A DNA stretch of 5,608 bases from the NCBI GenBank assembly GCA_902462015.1, contig CABPZV010000139.1, forward strand, positions 1 through 5,608. Reading direction: 5' to 3'. Source of the stretch: an uncultured Eubacteriales bacterium (GTDB lineage Bacteria; Bacillota; Clostridia; Oscillospirales; CAG-272). A program made the position numbers and the translations under genes. The notes below the pieces were generated by a model. It was not told where the DNA came from and did no database searches. It saw only the letters and a program-made list of their open reading frames with translations. Positions 1 to 5,608 of the stretch are shown here, piece after piece (within the stretch, counting starts at the first letter, position 1; each line of letters begins with the position of its first letter).

Positions 1-2085
1 AAATGGCATAAAAGGATGCAAAAGCTTGAGCGTCTCCGCCAGAACAAAAGAAATAACATTCTGTGCAGTCTCATCACCCGATGACAGGCGCGGCTTTACC
101 AGCTCTATATACCAATCGCAGAAAATATCCCACACAAAATCGTAAAGCTTTGCAAGCGCAACCCCAAGCTCATACCGGTCAATATTTTCCGTGACTTCTG
201 ATACAAGTCTTTCAAATATAGTTAGAAGCCATTTATCCTCAAGAGCAAGCTTTGCGGTATCGGGAAGAACTGTTTTTTCGATCGTAAGATTCATAAGCAC
301 AAAGCGCGCTGCATTCCAAAGCTTGTTCGCAAAATTGCGCGCAGCTTCAATCTTTTCATCCGAAAAACGCATGTCATTTCCTGGAGAATTTCCGGAAGTA
401 AGTGCAAATCTCAACGCGTCGGCGCCGTACTTATCAACAACCTCCAGCGGATCTATTCCGTTGCCAAGAGATTTAGACATCTTGCGTCCCTGAGCATCCC
501 GTACAAGACCATGAATAAACACATGCGGAAAAGGTATCTGCTTCTTTACATCTCCGGGAAATACCTCGCTCATATTTTCAAGTCCCATGAAAATCATTTT
601 GGATACCCAGAAAGTTATTATATCATATGCTGTAACAAGTACAGATGTAGGATAAAAATAATCAAGTTCGCTTTTATCGTTCGGCCACCCGAGAGTTGAA
701 AACGGCCAAAGAGCCGACGAAAACCAGGTGTCCAGAACATCCTCGTCCTGATGAATATTCTTTCCTCCGCATTTCGGGCATACTGTTATATCCGACTCGG
801 AAACTGTAACCTCCCCACATTCGTCACAATAAAATGCCGGAATTCTATGCCCCCACCAAAGCTGCCTTGAAATACACCAGTCATGTATATTTTCCATCCA
901 GTTGAGATACAGCTTAGAAAAACGTTCGGGAATATAGTCTATACTTCCGTTTTTAACAACCTCGATCGCCGGTTCAGCTAAAGGCTTCATGCGAACAAAC
1001 CACTGCTTTGAGGCGGTGGGTTCGAGCACGCTTCCGCAGCGGTAGCAATGACCTACTTCATGCGTACACTTCTCTGTCTTCACAAGCGCGCCGCAGGCTT
1101 CAAGGTCAGCAACAACCTTTTTCCGCGCTTCATAACACTCAAGCCCTTCATATGCTCCGCAGTTTTCATTAAGCTTAGCATCCGGAGTGAAAATCCACAT
1201 CATTGGCAGATTATGACGCTGAGCAACCTCAAAATCGTTAGGATCATGACAAGGCGTTATCTTTACACAGCCGGTTCCAAACTCCGGATTCGCATGCTCG
1301 TCTCCGATGACAGGAATTTCACGCTCTGCAAGAGGAAGAATAAGAGTTTTTCCGATGTACCTTTTAAAACGCTCATCCTCCGGATTTACAGCAACCGCAG
1401 CATCTCCGAACATAGTCTCAGGTCGTGTCGTCGCTACAATAAGATATTCGTCGCTGTCTCTAAATTTATATTTGATATGCCAAAATGCTCCGTCAATTTC
1501 CTTATGCTCTACCTCAGCGTCAGATATTGCCGTCTCGCAGCTCGGACACCAGTTTATAATGCGTAGTCCACGGTATATAAGTCCCTTGTTATAAAGGCTT
1601 ACAAATGTCTTGCGCACAGCGGCAGAAAGATTATCGTCCATTGTAAAGCATTCGCGGCTCCAGTCGCAGGAAGATCCTAACTTCTTAAGCTGCTTTATAA
1701 TACGATCTCCGTATTTTTCCTTCCATGACCAGACATGCTTTAAGAACTCCTCACGTCCAATATCATAGCGTGAGAGCCCCTTTTCGCGGCGGAGCATCTC
1801 CTCAACTTTAATTTGCGTTGCAATTCCGGCATGATCTGTTCCGGGAATCCACATAGTATTATATCCTTGCATACGCTTTGTACGGATGATAATATCCTGC
1901 AGAGTATTGTTAAGAGCATGTCCCATATGAAGCTGTCCAGTTACATTTGGGGGCGGAATAACAATATTAAAAGGCGGCCGGCTGCGGTCAGAATCAGGCT
2001 TAAAATACCCGTTTTTCTCCCAAAACGAGTACCACTTATCCTCAAATTCCGCAGGAGCGTATGTCTTTGATAACTCTTTTCTCAT
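1..2085 (-). CDS. valS: Valine--tRNA ligase (ValRS), N-terminal 695 codons, C-terminus beyond window
   Basis: Cytosolic class I aminoacyl-tRNA synthetase that activates valine with ATP, loads it on tRNA-Val and hydrolyses mischarged Thr-tRNA. Read on the minus strand, it starts MRKELSKTYAPAEFEDKWY, the usual ValRS opening. Signature HMGH (the HIGH box) is at residues 53-56 after PPPNVTGQL. The CP1 editing domain shows ATTRPET (218-224) and GTGCVKITPCHDPNDF (270-285), with Cys where Ala is common. Next come a CxxC-like CYRC (347-350) and a Cys4 ribbon (C420, C423, C436, C439), followed by DEDVLDTWFSS (447 on) and KMSKS at 535-539. The frame is still open at base 1, in the anticodon-binding region (LLHPFMPF). 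About 180 residues, including the C-terminal coiled coil, should lie outside the window, judging from the usual ~880 aa. The ATG at 2085-2083 follows AAGGAG about 13 nt upstream, a rather long spacing. No frameshift was seen. Confidence 0.98.
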   Translation of the reverse strand, partial: MRKELSKTYAPAEFEDKWYSFWEKNGYFKPDSDRSRPPFNIVIPPPNVTGQLHMGHALNNTLQDIIIRTKRMQGYNTMWIPGTDHAGIATQIKVEEMLRREKGLSRYDIGREEFLKHVWSWKEKYGDRIIKQLKKLGSSCDWSRECFTMDDNLSAAVRKTFVSLYNKGLIYRGLRIINWCPSCETAISDAEVEHKEIDGAFWHIKYKFRDSDEYLIVATTRPETMFGDAAVAVNPEDERFKRYIGKTLILPLAEREIPVIGDEHANPEFGTGCVKITPCHDPNDFEVAQRHNLPMMWIFTPDAKLNENCGAYEGLECYEARKKVVADLEACGALVKTEKCTHEVGHCYRCGSVLEPTASKQWFVRMKPLAEPAIEVVKNGSIDYIPERFSKLYLNWMENIHDWCISRQLWWGHRIPAFYCDECGEVTVSESDITVCPKCGGKNIHQDEDVLDTWFSSALWPFSTLGWPNDKSELDYFYPTSVLVTAYDIITFWVSKMIFMGLENMSEVFPGDVKKQIPFPHVFIHGLVRDAQGRKMSKSLGNGIDPLEVVDKYGADALRFALTSGNSPGNDMRFSDEKIEAARNFANKLWNAARFVLMNLTIEKTVLPDTAKLALEDKWLLTIFERLVSEVTENIDRYELGVALAKLYDFVWDIFCDWYIELVKPRLSSGDETAQNVISFVLAETLKLLHPFMPF

Positions 2086-2244
2086 TGCTACTGTCAGGCT
2101 CCTTCTTATCATAATAAAGCAGCGCACAGCGCCGCTTTTACAAAATCTATACAATATCACTAATCAGCATAAAAGGCTGACGGAGACATTCTAAACAAAG
2201 TGAAAAATTTCTCTGGAAATCTCAAATATCATAATAACAGATTA
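2086..2244 (-). promoter_or_regulatory. Long 5' leader of valS with two hairpins, no T-box
   Basis: This is the stretch between the predicted valS start point and the ATG. On the transcribed strand it contains a hairpin TCAGC/GCTGA with a 7-nt loop (2180-2164). Closer to the gene is a stronger one, AAAGCgGCGC-TGT-GCGCtGCTTT (2138-2116). The latter has one G.U pair on the minus strand that would be a C.A mismatch on the plus strand, which favours a role in the valS transcript. It is followed by UUUAUUAU, a weak U-tract, and then by the AAGGAG ribosome binding site at about 2107-2102. The T-box core AGGGTGGNACCGCG, common in leaders of Firmicutes tRNA synthetase genes, was looked for and not found. 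Attenuation or control of translation is possible but unproven. Confidence 0.45.
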
Positions 2245-2250
2245 TTGGAT

Positions 2251-2279
2251 ATTATAGCACAGCCGACTTAAAATGTCAA
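2251..2279 (-). promoter_or_regulatory. Consensus sigma70/SigA promoter of valS
   Basis: On the minus strand TTGACA (2279-2274) is followed by a 17-bp spacer and TATAAT (2256-2251). Both hexamers and the spacing match the housekeeping consensus exactly, so strong transcription is expected. The likely start point is near 2244, leaving a leader of about 160 nt before the valS ATG. The call rests on sequence match only. Confidence 0.88.
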
Positions 2280-2299
2280 CAATTCCATAATATAAATAT

Positions 2300-2326
2300 G
2301 TTTAAGCGACGTAACCCTTCTTAAAC
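2300..2326. repeat. Inverted repeat GTTTAAG-n13-CTTAAAC
   Basis: The arms GTTTAAG (2300-2306) and CTTAAAC (2320-2326) are perfect complements separated by 13 bp. The centre lies about 34 bp upstream of the valS -35 box, in the divergent region shared with the FliB-family gene. The shape would fit a dimeric regulator's operator, but it carries no motif I recognise, and a 7-bp AT-rich dyad can arise by chance. Confidence 0.35.
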
Positions 2327-2360
2327 TTTGCGACAATAAAAGGCAATGCGACACTGTAAT

Positions 2361-2432
2361 ATTTTATTAACATAAAATGTTATTAATTGTAATAAAATGT
2401 TATTTATAATCCGCTTTTGATTTTGATAAAAT
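2361..2432. repeat. ATAAAAT repeat cluster upstream of the FliB-family gene
   Basis: A 13-bp direct repeat ATAAAATGTTATT occurs at 2372-2384 and 2392-2404, exactly 20 bp apart and so close to two helical turns. An inverted copy of its core, ATTTTAT, lies at 2361-2367 and forms a perfect 7-4-7 dyad with the first repeat. A further ATAAAAT is at 2426-2432. The cluster overlaps the region where the promoter of the gene at 2474 should lie. It may be an operator array or simply AT-rich promoter DNA. Confidence 0.4.
2383..2410 (+). promoter_or_regulatory. Possible promoter of the FliB-family gene
   Basis: TATAAT at 2405-2410 matches the -10 consensus exactly. The best -35 at suitable spacing is the poor TTAATT (2383-2388, 16-bp spacer), so the promoter may need an activator or be wrong. 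The second 13-bp repeat lies inside the spacer. The implied leader is about 58 nt. Confidence 0.35.
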
Positions 2433-2473
2433 ATCGATAACACAGCATCAGTCAGGAAAGGACAAATAATTTT

Positions 2474-3823
2474 ATGAGCTACAAAACATATACTGCTCCG
2501 GAATATTATAAACATTTTTTATGCAAGTGCGGAAAATGCCGAAACACCTGCTGCGGAGGATGGGGAATTTCGCTAACCATGTCCGAGTATTACCGGCTTA
2601 TAGGGCTTGACTGCTCCTCAGAGCTTCGTCAAAAGCTTGACTGTGCTTTTTACAGACCTGATAATCCAAGCCCGGAACGTTTTGCGCTCATAAACAGACG
2701 GTTTGACGGAAAATGTCCTCTCCAGCGCGAGGACGGTCTGTGCGGCATCCAGAAAGAATGCGGCGAAGACGTCATTTCCTCCGTATGCAGATATTACCCC
2801 AGAAGCATTAAAAACACTGCGCCGCCTGAATGCTGCTGTTCAAGCTCCTGCGAGGCTGTAATTGAATTATTGCTGAAAATAAAAACTCCGCTACGATTTG
2901 AAAAACTCAGCCTCGAATTTGAAATCCCGGATGATGAGTTTTCAGAAGAACACGCAGAAGAAAAATACAAATATGAAAAGCTTATAAATATGCATTTTGC
3001 TCCGGAACTAATAAATAACATTATTGGCAAGAGTACAATTCTTCGCAATACATCCGTCAAAATAATGCAGAACAGAAATATTCCTATTTCAAGCCGTTTC
3101 TCACTTCTCCGCCATTTTTTCTCTGAAATAGACCTGATGTTTATGCATGCAGGAAATAATATGCATAATCCTAAAAAAGAAAAAAGTTCTGCGGAATTTT
3201 CAGGAAAGCAAAGCCTTAAAAATGTTTGTGACATGTTCTCCGATGAACATTCTGAAACAGTTAATAATTTCACAGCCGGCATAAACGGCGCATTTTCAAA
3301 AACTAAAATTAAACGACTGTCCGATACTGCAAAGCTTATCAATTTATTTTCAAAACACAGCCAGAGTATCATGGAATTAGCTGCGTCTGCATTTAAATCG
3401 CTTAATGTTTCATTTGATGAAAAAGAAAATCCTGTAATATCTGACGATGTTATAAATAAATATATGCATGCGGAGACGGTATTTAAGGAATACATTGATC
3501 CGGAAGAAATTATCTATGAGCAAATTATAGTTAACAATATGTTTTACAGCCGCTTCCCAGTAGGAAACATAACTGAAACAGAACTGCTTCATAATAATCG
3601 TCTCTTTGAAAACAGAGCGCGCGGACTTGAAGCGTTATATTATATGTTAAGATTAATCACTCTCAGTGCCGCCCAAGAAGAATACAATAAATCAGCAGAA
3701 AAGATGCAGATAATTAATGCGTTTACCGACTGTGCCGCAGGTCTGTTCAGAATGGTCGAGCACACTTCGTTTTTACAAAACTGCCTTTATTTCCTATCCC
3801 GTGAAAAACTTTTTGAACAGTAA
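2474..3823 (+). CDS. FliB-family Cys-rich protein (flagellin lysine-N-methylase-like)
   Basis: A 449-residue cytoplasmic protein with no signal peptide or membrane segment. The N-terminal third matches the FliB family. An aromatic-rich start (YKTYTAPEYYKHF) leads into C17-x4-C22-x3-C26-C27 followed by GGWGI (28-32), then GKCP (79-82), GLCGIQKECGE (88-98), C105-RYYPR (105-110) and SCEA (125-128). The C-terminal third has EQIIVNNMFYSRFPVG (349-364) and LFENRARGLEALYYMLR, resembling the helical end of the family. Enteric FliB methylates surface lysines of flagellin and has been reported to use an iron-sulfur cluster; the Cys set here would suit metal or cluster binding. At 449 aa it is longer than typical FliB (roughly 400), with a charged, poorly conserved middle around residues 230-290. 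There are no flagellar genes nearby, so the substrate is unknown. The ATG follows AGGAAAGGA (2454-2462). Stop is TAA. Confidence 0.8.
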   Translation: MSYKTYTAPEYYKHFLCKCGKCRNTCCGGWGISLTMSEYYRLIGLDCSSELRQKLDCAFYRPDNPSPERFALINRRFDGKCPLQREDGLCGIQKECGEDVISSVCRYYPRSIKNTAPPECCCSSSCEAVIELLLKIKTPLRFEKLSLEFEIPDDEFSEEHAEEKYKYEKLINMHFAPELINNIIGKSTILRNTSVKIMQNRNIPISSRFSLLRHFFSEIDLMFMHAGNNMHNPKKEKSSAEFSGKQSLKNVCDMFSDEHSETVNNFTAGINGAFSKTKIKRLSDTAKLINLFSKHSQSIMELAASAFKSLNVSFDEKENPVISDDVINKYMHAETVFKEYIDPEEIIYEQIIVNNMFYSRFPVGNITETELLHNNRLFENRARGLEALYYMLRLITLSAAQEEYNKSAEKMQIINAFTDCAAGLFRMVEHTSFLQNCLYFLSREKLFEQ

Positions 3824-3864
3824 CATAGCTGGCTTTGCTAAACCATATCATGAAAGTTTTATTT
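3824..3864. other. Short convergent intergenic region, no clear terminator
   Basis: These 41 bases separate the stops of the FliB-family gene and the radical SAM gene. There is a small TAGC/GCTA hairpin (3826-3840). A long-range AAAACTTT/AAAGTTTT pairing (3805-3812 with 3853-3860) starts inside the FliB-family coding end. Neither is a GC-rich stem with a U-tract, so no intrinsic terminator is called for either gene. Confidence 0.5.
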
Positions 3865-4464
3865 TCAGACAAGCTCGCGAATGCGCAGCCGTATGCCGTA
3901 TTCATTTGCGATTTTTTTACATTTTTCTATTTCCGAGTCCGGAATAGTAGTTCTCACTACGCTGAATAACACCTCCGGAACATATTTTTTTACCTCTCGC
4001 GCAAAGGTCAGCATACCGTCAAAAGCCGCCTCTCCAAATTTGCTGTGACATATTTTCTGATAAGTCCCTGCATCTGCGGCATTCAGACTCACAGACACCG
4101 TATCAAAAAGTCCTTCAAAAAGCGACGCAACATCGCGCTCCCCGATAAGAGACGCATGGCCGTTGGTATTGAGCCTGATTTTTACATGGCTTTTTTTCCG
4201 GATAAACCTACACACCTGCAGCATTACATCAAGCCTGCATGTCGGTTCCCCATAACCGCAGAATACGACTTCCTTATAATCGTCAAGTCTATATTCACTT
4301 ACAGCAGACAGAATTTCATCAAGCGACGGCTCATGCTCAAGCCAGAGAGAATTTTCACTGTAATATCCGTCCGCAACTGTTCTTACACAAAAATCACAGG
4401 CATTTGTACACTTATTTGTAATATTTAGATATAGAGTATTTTCAAATACATAAGCTATTGTCAT
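3865..4464 (-). CDS. TatD-associated radical SAM protein
   Basis: A small 199-residue radical SAM enzyme that would bind a 4Fe-4S cluster and cleave SAM to a 5'-deoxyadenosyl radical; the substrate is unknown. Numbered from the ATG at 4464, the cluster motif is C19-x3-C23-x2-C26 (NKCTNACDFCVR). The SAM-binding glycine motif is GYGEPT (70-75), and RLNTNGH (97-103) follows in the barrel. There is no SPASM or twitch Cys cluster after the core, and it ends at RIRELV. Sequence style, small size and the tatD gene directly upstream match the family defined as TatD-linked radical SAM (TIGR04038 as I recall). Start choice: an in-frame GTG at 4503 would add 13 residues but has no ribosome binding site, whereas the ATG has AAGGGAAAG upstream and gives the MTIAYVFENTLYLN opening expected for the family. 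It lies 140 nt downstream of tatD on the same strand. Confidence 0.9.
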   Translation of the reverse strand: MTIAYVFENTLYLNITNKCTNACDFCVRTVADGYYSENSLWLEHEPSLDEILSAVSEYRLDDYKEVVFCGYGEPTCRLDVMLQVCRFIRKKSHVKIRLNTNGHASLIGERDVASLFEGLFDTVSVSLNAADAGTYQKICHSKFGEAAFDGMLTFAREVKKYVPEVLFSVVRTTIPDSEIEKCKKIANEYGIRLRIRELV

Positions 4465-4489
4465 CTTCGAATCTTTCCCTTCATACAAA

Positions 4490-4595
4490 CGATTGTCTGC
4501 CACAGAAGCCGGCTCTGTGTATGTCCCGACTGACTCTAAGCGAAAAGTATCGTGCCATTAGCTGATAACTGGTCTGAGCATACTTTCCACAATCG
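4490..4595 (-). ncRNA. Candidate structured RNA between tatD and the radical SAM gene
   Basis: Nearly all of the gap folds on the coding (minus) strand as a closed three-way junction. P1 is CGAUUGU (4595-4589) with ACAAUCG (4496-4490), 7 bp. P2 begins at the very next base: GGAAAGUAU (4588-4580) with AUACUUUUC (4550-4542), 9 bp including one G.U that would be a mismatch on the other strand. P2 is capped by a hairpin CCAgUUA-ucagc-UAAUGG (4572-4555). P3 is CACAGA/UCUGUG with a 7-nt loop (4519-4501), four bases from the P1 3' arm. A riboswitch-like leader of the downstream gene, a processing site or a chance fold are all possible. No known riboswitch class was recognised, and the fold was drawn by eye. 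Confidence 0.4.
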
Positions 4596-4604
4596 AATAC
4601 GCAA

Positions 4605-5411
4605 TCATTCCAAAATCGCCTTGTCAATTCCGAAAAACTCGCAGGCATTATTACATGTAACCGAACACATCTCATCAAAAGACACACCCTTAAGCTCGGC
4701 AAGCCGCTCAACTGTCAGACGGACATAACCGGAGTAATTAATCTGTCCTCGAAACGGATGAGGAGCAAGATACGGGCTGTCGGTTTCTGAAAGTATTTTG
4801 TCTAAAGGCACTGCGCGGACAACCTCCGCCATTCTGACCGCATTTTTAAAGGTTATCACGCCGGAAAATGAGATATACCAGCCACGCCCAGCCAGCTCTT
4901 TTGCCATTTCTGCGCTTCCGCTGAAGCTATGAAACACTCCGCGGACTTCCGGAAATCTGCGAACTATATCCATGCAATCGCCATGAGCTTCCCGGTCGTG
5001 AATCTGAACCGGCATATTTAGTTCACTCGCAAGCTTCATTTGAAGCTCAAACCACTTCTTCTGCAAATCTCTGTCTGTATCATAATGATAATCAAGGCCG
5101 ATTTCTCCGAGTGCACACACTTTCGGATGAGAAAGCTGAACTCTAAGCTTTTCAAATGTATCTGCAGAGTTTTTCTCCGCTTCCTCCAGTTCTTCCGGAT
5201 GAATTCCGGCCGTCGCATAAAAACGGGGGTGTTTTTCGGCGAGTGAAATCGCGGTATTTCCCGTTTCTGCCGATACTGCTGCATTTATAATACACTTTAC
5301 ACCGTCATCATTTAAAGCACGGGAAATAAGCGTATCACGAAGAGTATTACCGGCTTCATCTTTCATATCAAATTTTGAATCGTCAAAATGCGCATGAGAA
5401 TCAAATAACAT
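4605..5411 (-). CDS. tatD: TatD family metal-dependent hydrolase / 3'-5' DNase
   Basis: A cytoplasmic TIM-barrel metallohydrolase of 268 aa, the usual length. All expected metal ligands are visible: HxH in FDSHAHFD (H6, H8), the bridging Glu in GEIGLDYH (E103), H138 in PVQIHDRE, H161 in VFHSFSG and D211 in SETDSPYLAP. GIHPEE (69-74) and HPFRGQ (218-223) are also family signatures. TatD proteins are Mg-dependent nucleases acting on DNA 3' ends and have been linked to DNA repair and DNA degradation. Despite the name they are not needed for Tat export. In many Firmicutes tatD follows metG, which is not seen here. The ATG at 5411 has AGGGTGG 5 nt upstream, with a GC-rich hairpin just before it. 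The TGA stop overlaps an ATG (ATGA) of a tiny frame leading toward the radical SAM gene. The symbol is given at family level; the yabD/ycfH paralogue name would be equally valid. Confidence 0.95.
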   Translation of the reverse strand: MLFDSHAHFDDSKFDMKDEAGNTLRDTLISRALNDDGVKCIINAAVSAETGNTAISLAEKHPRFYATAGIHPEELEEAEKNSADTFEKLRVQLSHPKVCALGEIGLDYHYDTDRDLQKKWFELQMKLASELNMPVQIHDREAHGDCMDIVRRFPEVRGVFHSFSGSAEMAKELAGRGWYISFSGVITFKNAVRMAEVVRAVPLDKILSETDSPYLAPHPFRGQINYSGYVRLTVERLAELKGVSFDEMCSVTCNNACEFFGIDKAILE

Positions 5412-5424
5412 TTTACCACCCTGC

Positions 5425-5438
5425 GCCGCATTCGCGGC
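5425..5438 (-). promoter_or_regulatory. GC-rich hairpin abutting the tatD ribosome binding site
   Basis: GCCGC-GAAT-GCGGC on the minus strand forms a 5-bp all-GC stem with a 4-nt loop. It ends at the base next to GCAGGGTGG, the putative ribosome binding site of tatD (5424-5416). The position suggests an effect on ribosome access or on the 5' end of the mRNA. There is no U-tract, so it is not a terminator. Confidence 0.4.
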
Positions 5439-5460
5439 CTCAATAAAAGTTCAATACGGC

Positions 5461-5486
5461 TCAAAACTCAAGCAAAGGAGTTTTGA
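5461..5486. repeat. Perfect 9-bp inverted repeat, TCAAAACTC/GAGTTTTGA
   Basis: The arms at 5461-5469 and 5478-5486 are exact complements around an 8-nt loop (AAGCAAAG). No U-run follows in either direction, so it is not a standard terminator. On the minus strand it spans the TGA that ends the open frame entering from the right edge. It could be the end of a dispersed or mobile element, or a transcript 3' end. Confidence 0.55.
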
Positions 5487-5608
5487 CACTTGTTTTCAAT
5501 AAGGGATTTTCCCTGTAAAATAGAGTAGCAACCATTCAACAGGAAATTGTATCTCCAACTGAATAGTGAAATGTAACCTGCCGTCTGAAAGGCAATCGCC
5601 ATTAAAGC
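5468..5608 (-). other. Open frame entering from the window edge, doubtful gene end
   Basis: Minus-strand frame open from base 5608 to a TGA at 5470-5468, 46 sense codons (ends KCQNSFA). Its last codons overlap the 9-bp inverted repeat. I recognise no domain. The composition is aromatic and Cys-containing and unlike the C-terminus of MetG, the usual upstream neighbour of tatD. It could be the 3' end of a real upstream gene, a decayed remnant, or chance translation of a repeat; the last two seem more likely given the hairpins. Confidence 0.25.
5502..5514. repeat. Small hairpin AGGGA-TTT-TCCCT
   Basis: A 5-bp perfect stem with a 3-nt loop lies 15 bp to the right of the larger inverted repeat. 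The two hairpins and the short run between them make this edge of the window unusually rich in dyads. Confidence 0.4.

Noticed and set aside
1048..1566. A 172-codon plus-strand frame within valS
   Set aside because: It is antisense to the ValRS editing domain, whose motifs are intact on the minus strand. There is no ribosome binding site or recognisable domain.
2190..2232. A 13-codon leader peptide frame in the valS leader (MIFEISREIFHFV)
   Set aside because: It has no ribosome binding site, and its single Val codon before the stop is not the run of Val codons expected for ribosome-mediated attenuation.
2086..2250. T-box riboswitch upstream of valS
   Set aside because: Neither the AGGGTGGNACCGCG core nor a convincing Stem I GA-motif could be found on the minus strand.
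2794..3495. A 233-codon open frame antisense to the FliB-family gene
   Set aside because: It lies wholly inside a gene with clear family motifs on the other strand, and its Ser/Phe/Leu-rich translation is typical of the complement of an AT-rich coding region.
3805..3860. Bidirectional terminator between the convergent genes
   Set aside because: The pairing AAAACTTT/AAAGTTTT encloses 40 nt and contains a single G-C pair, and the inner hairpin has only four pairs. It does not meet the form of an intrinsic terminator.
4465..4503. GTG at 4503 as the start of the radical SAM protein
   Set aside because: It has no ribosome binding site and lies at the edge of the P3 hairpin. The 13 added residues do not fit the family's short N-terminus, and the ATG at 4464 has a purine-rich site upstream.
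5443..5471. Possible tatD promoter, TTGAGT-17-TTTTAT on the minus strand
   Set aside because: Each hexamer matches only four of six consensus bases, and the -35 would sit in the loop and arm of the inverted repeat. Too weak to call.
1..5608. tRNA, rRNA or CRISPR array
   Set aside because: No cloverleaf with a GGTTCGAATCC-type arm, no rRNA-like conserved tracts, and no evenly spaced 25-40 bp repeats were seen on either strand.

Overview
The window looks like chromosome from a moderately AT-rich Gram-positive anaerobe, most likely a gut or sediment member of Clostridia. The support is a Firmicutes-style ValS with an inserted Cys4 ribbon, a FliB-type Cys-rich protein, a TatD nuclease paired with a small radical SAM protein, and strong AAGGAG-like ribosome binding sites. 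The genus cannot be fixed from sequence alone.

Layout. Positions 1-2085 (minus) carry the first 695 codons of valS; its 3' end lies outside the window. A sigma70-type promoter with both hexamers exactly consensus (-35 at 2274-2279, -10 at 2251-2256, 17-bp spacer) drives it and implies an untranslated leader of about 160 nt. That leader holds two hairpins but no recognisable T-box. Positions 2280-2473 are AT-rich regulatory DNA with a dyad and a set of ATAAAAT repeats. Divergent from valS is a 449-residue Cys-rich FliB-family protein (2474-3823, plus). It converges on a small radical SAM gene (3865-4464, minus). Upstream of that, on the same strand, lies tatD (4605-5411). The last ~200 bases (5412-5608) hold the tatD ribosome binding site, several hairpins and a short open frame running off the edge; nothing there is a confident gene.

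How the genes relate. tatD and the radical SAM gene form a same-strand pair matching the known but biochemically uncharacterised TatD-associated radical SAM family. The 140-nt gap between them can fold, on the coding strand, into a closed three-way-junction-like RNA at 4490-4595. This is the most interesting unexplained structure in the window. The FliB-family gene has no flagellar neighbours, so its substrate cannot be read from context. valS is a housekeeping gene and is not functionally linked to the rest as far as the sequence shows.
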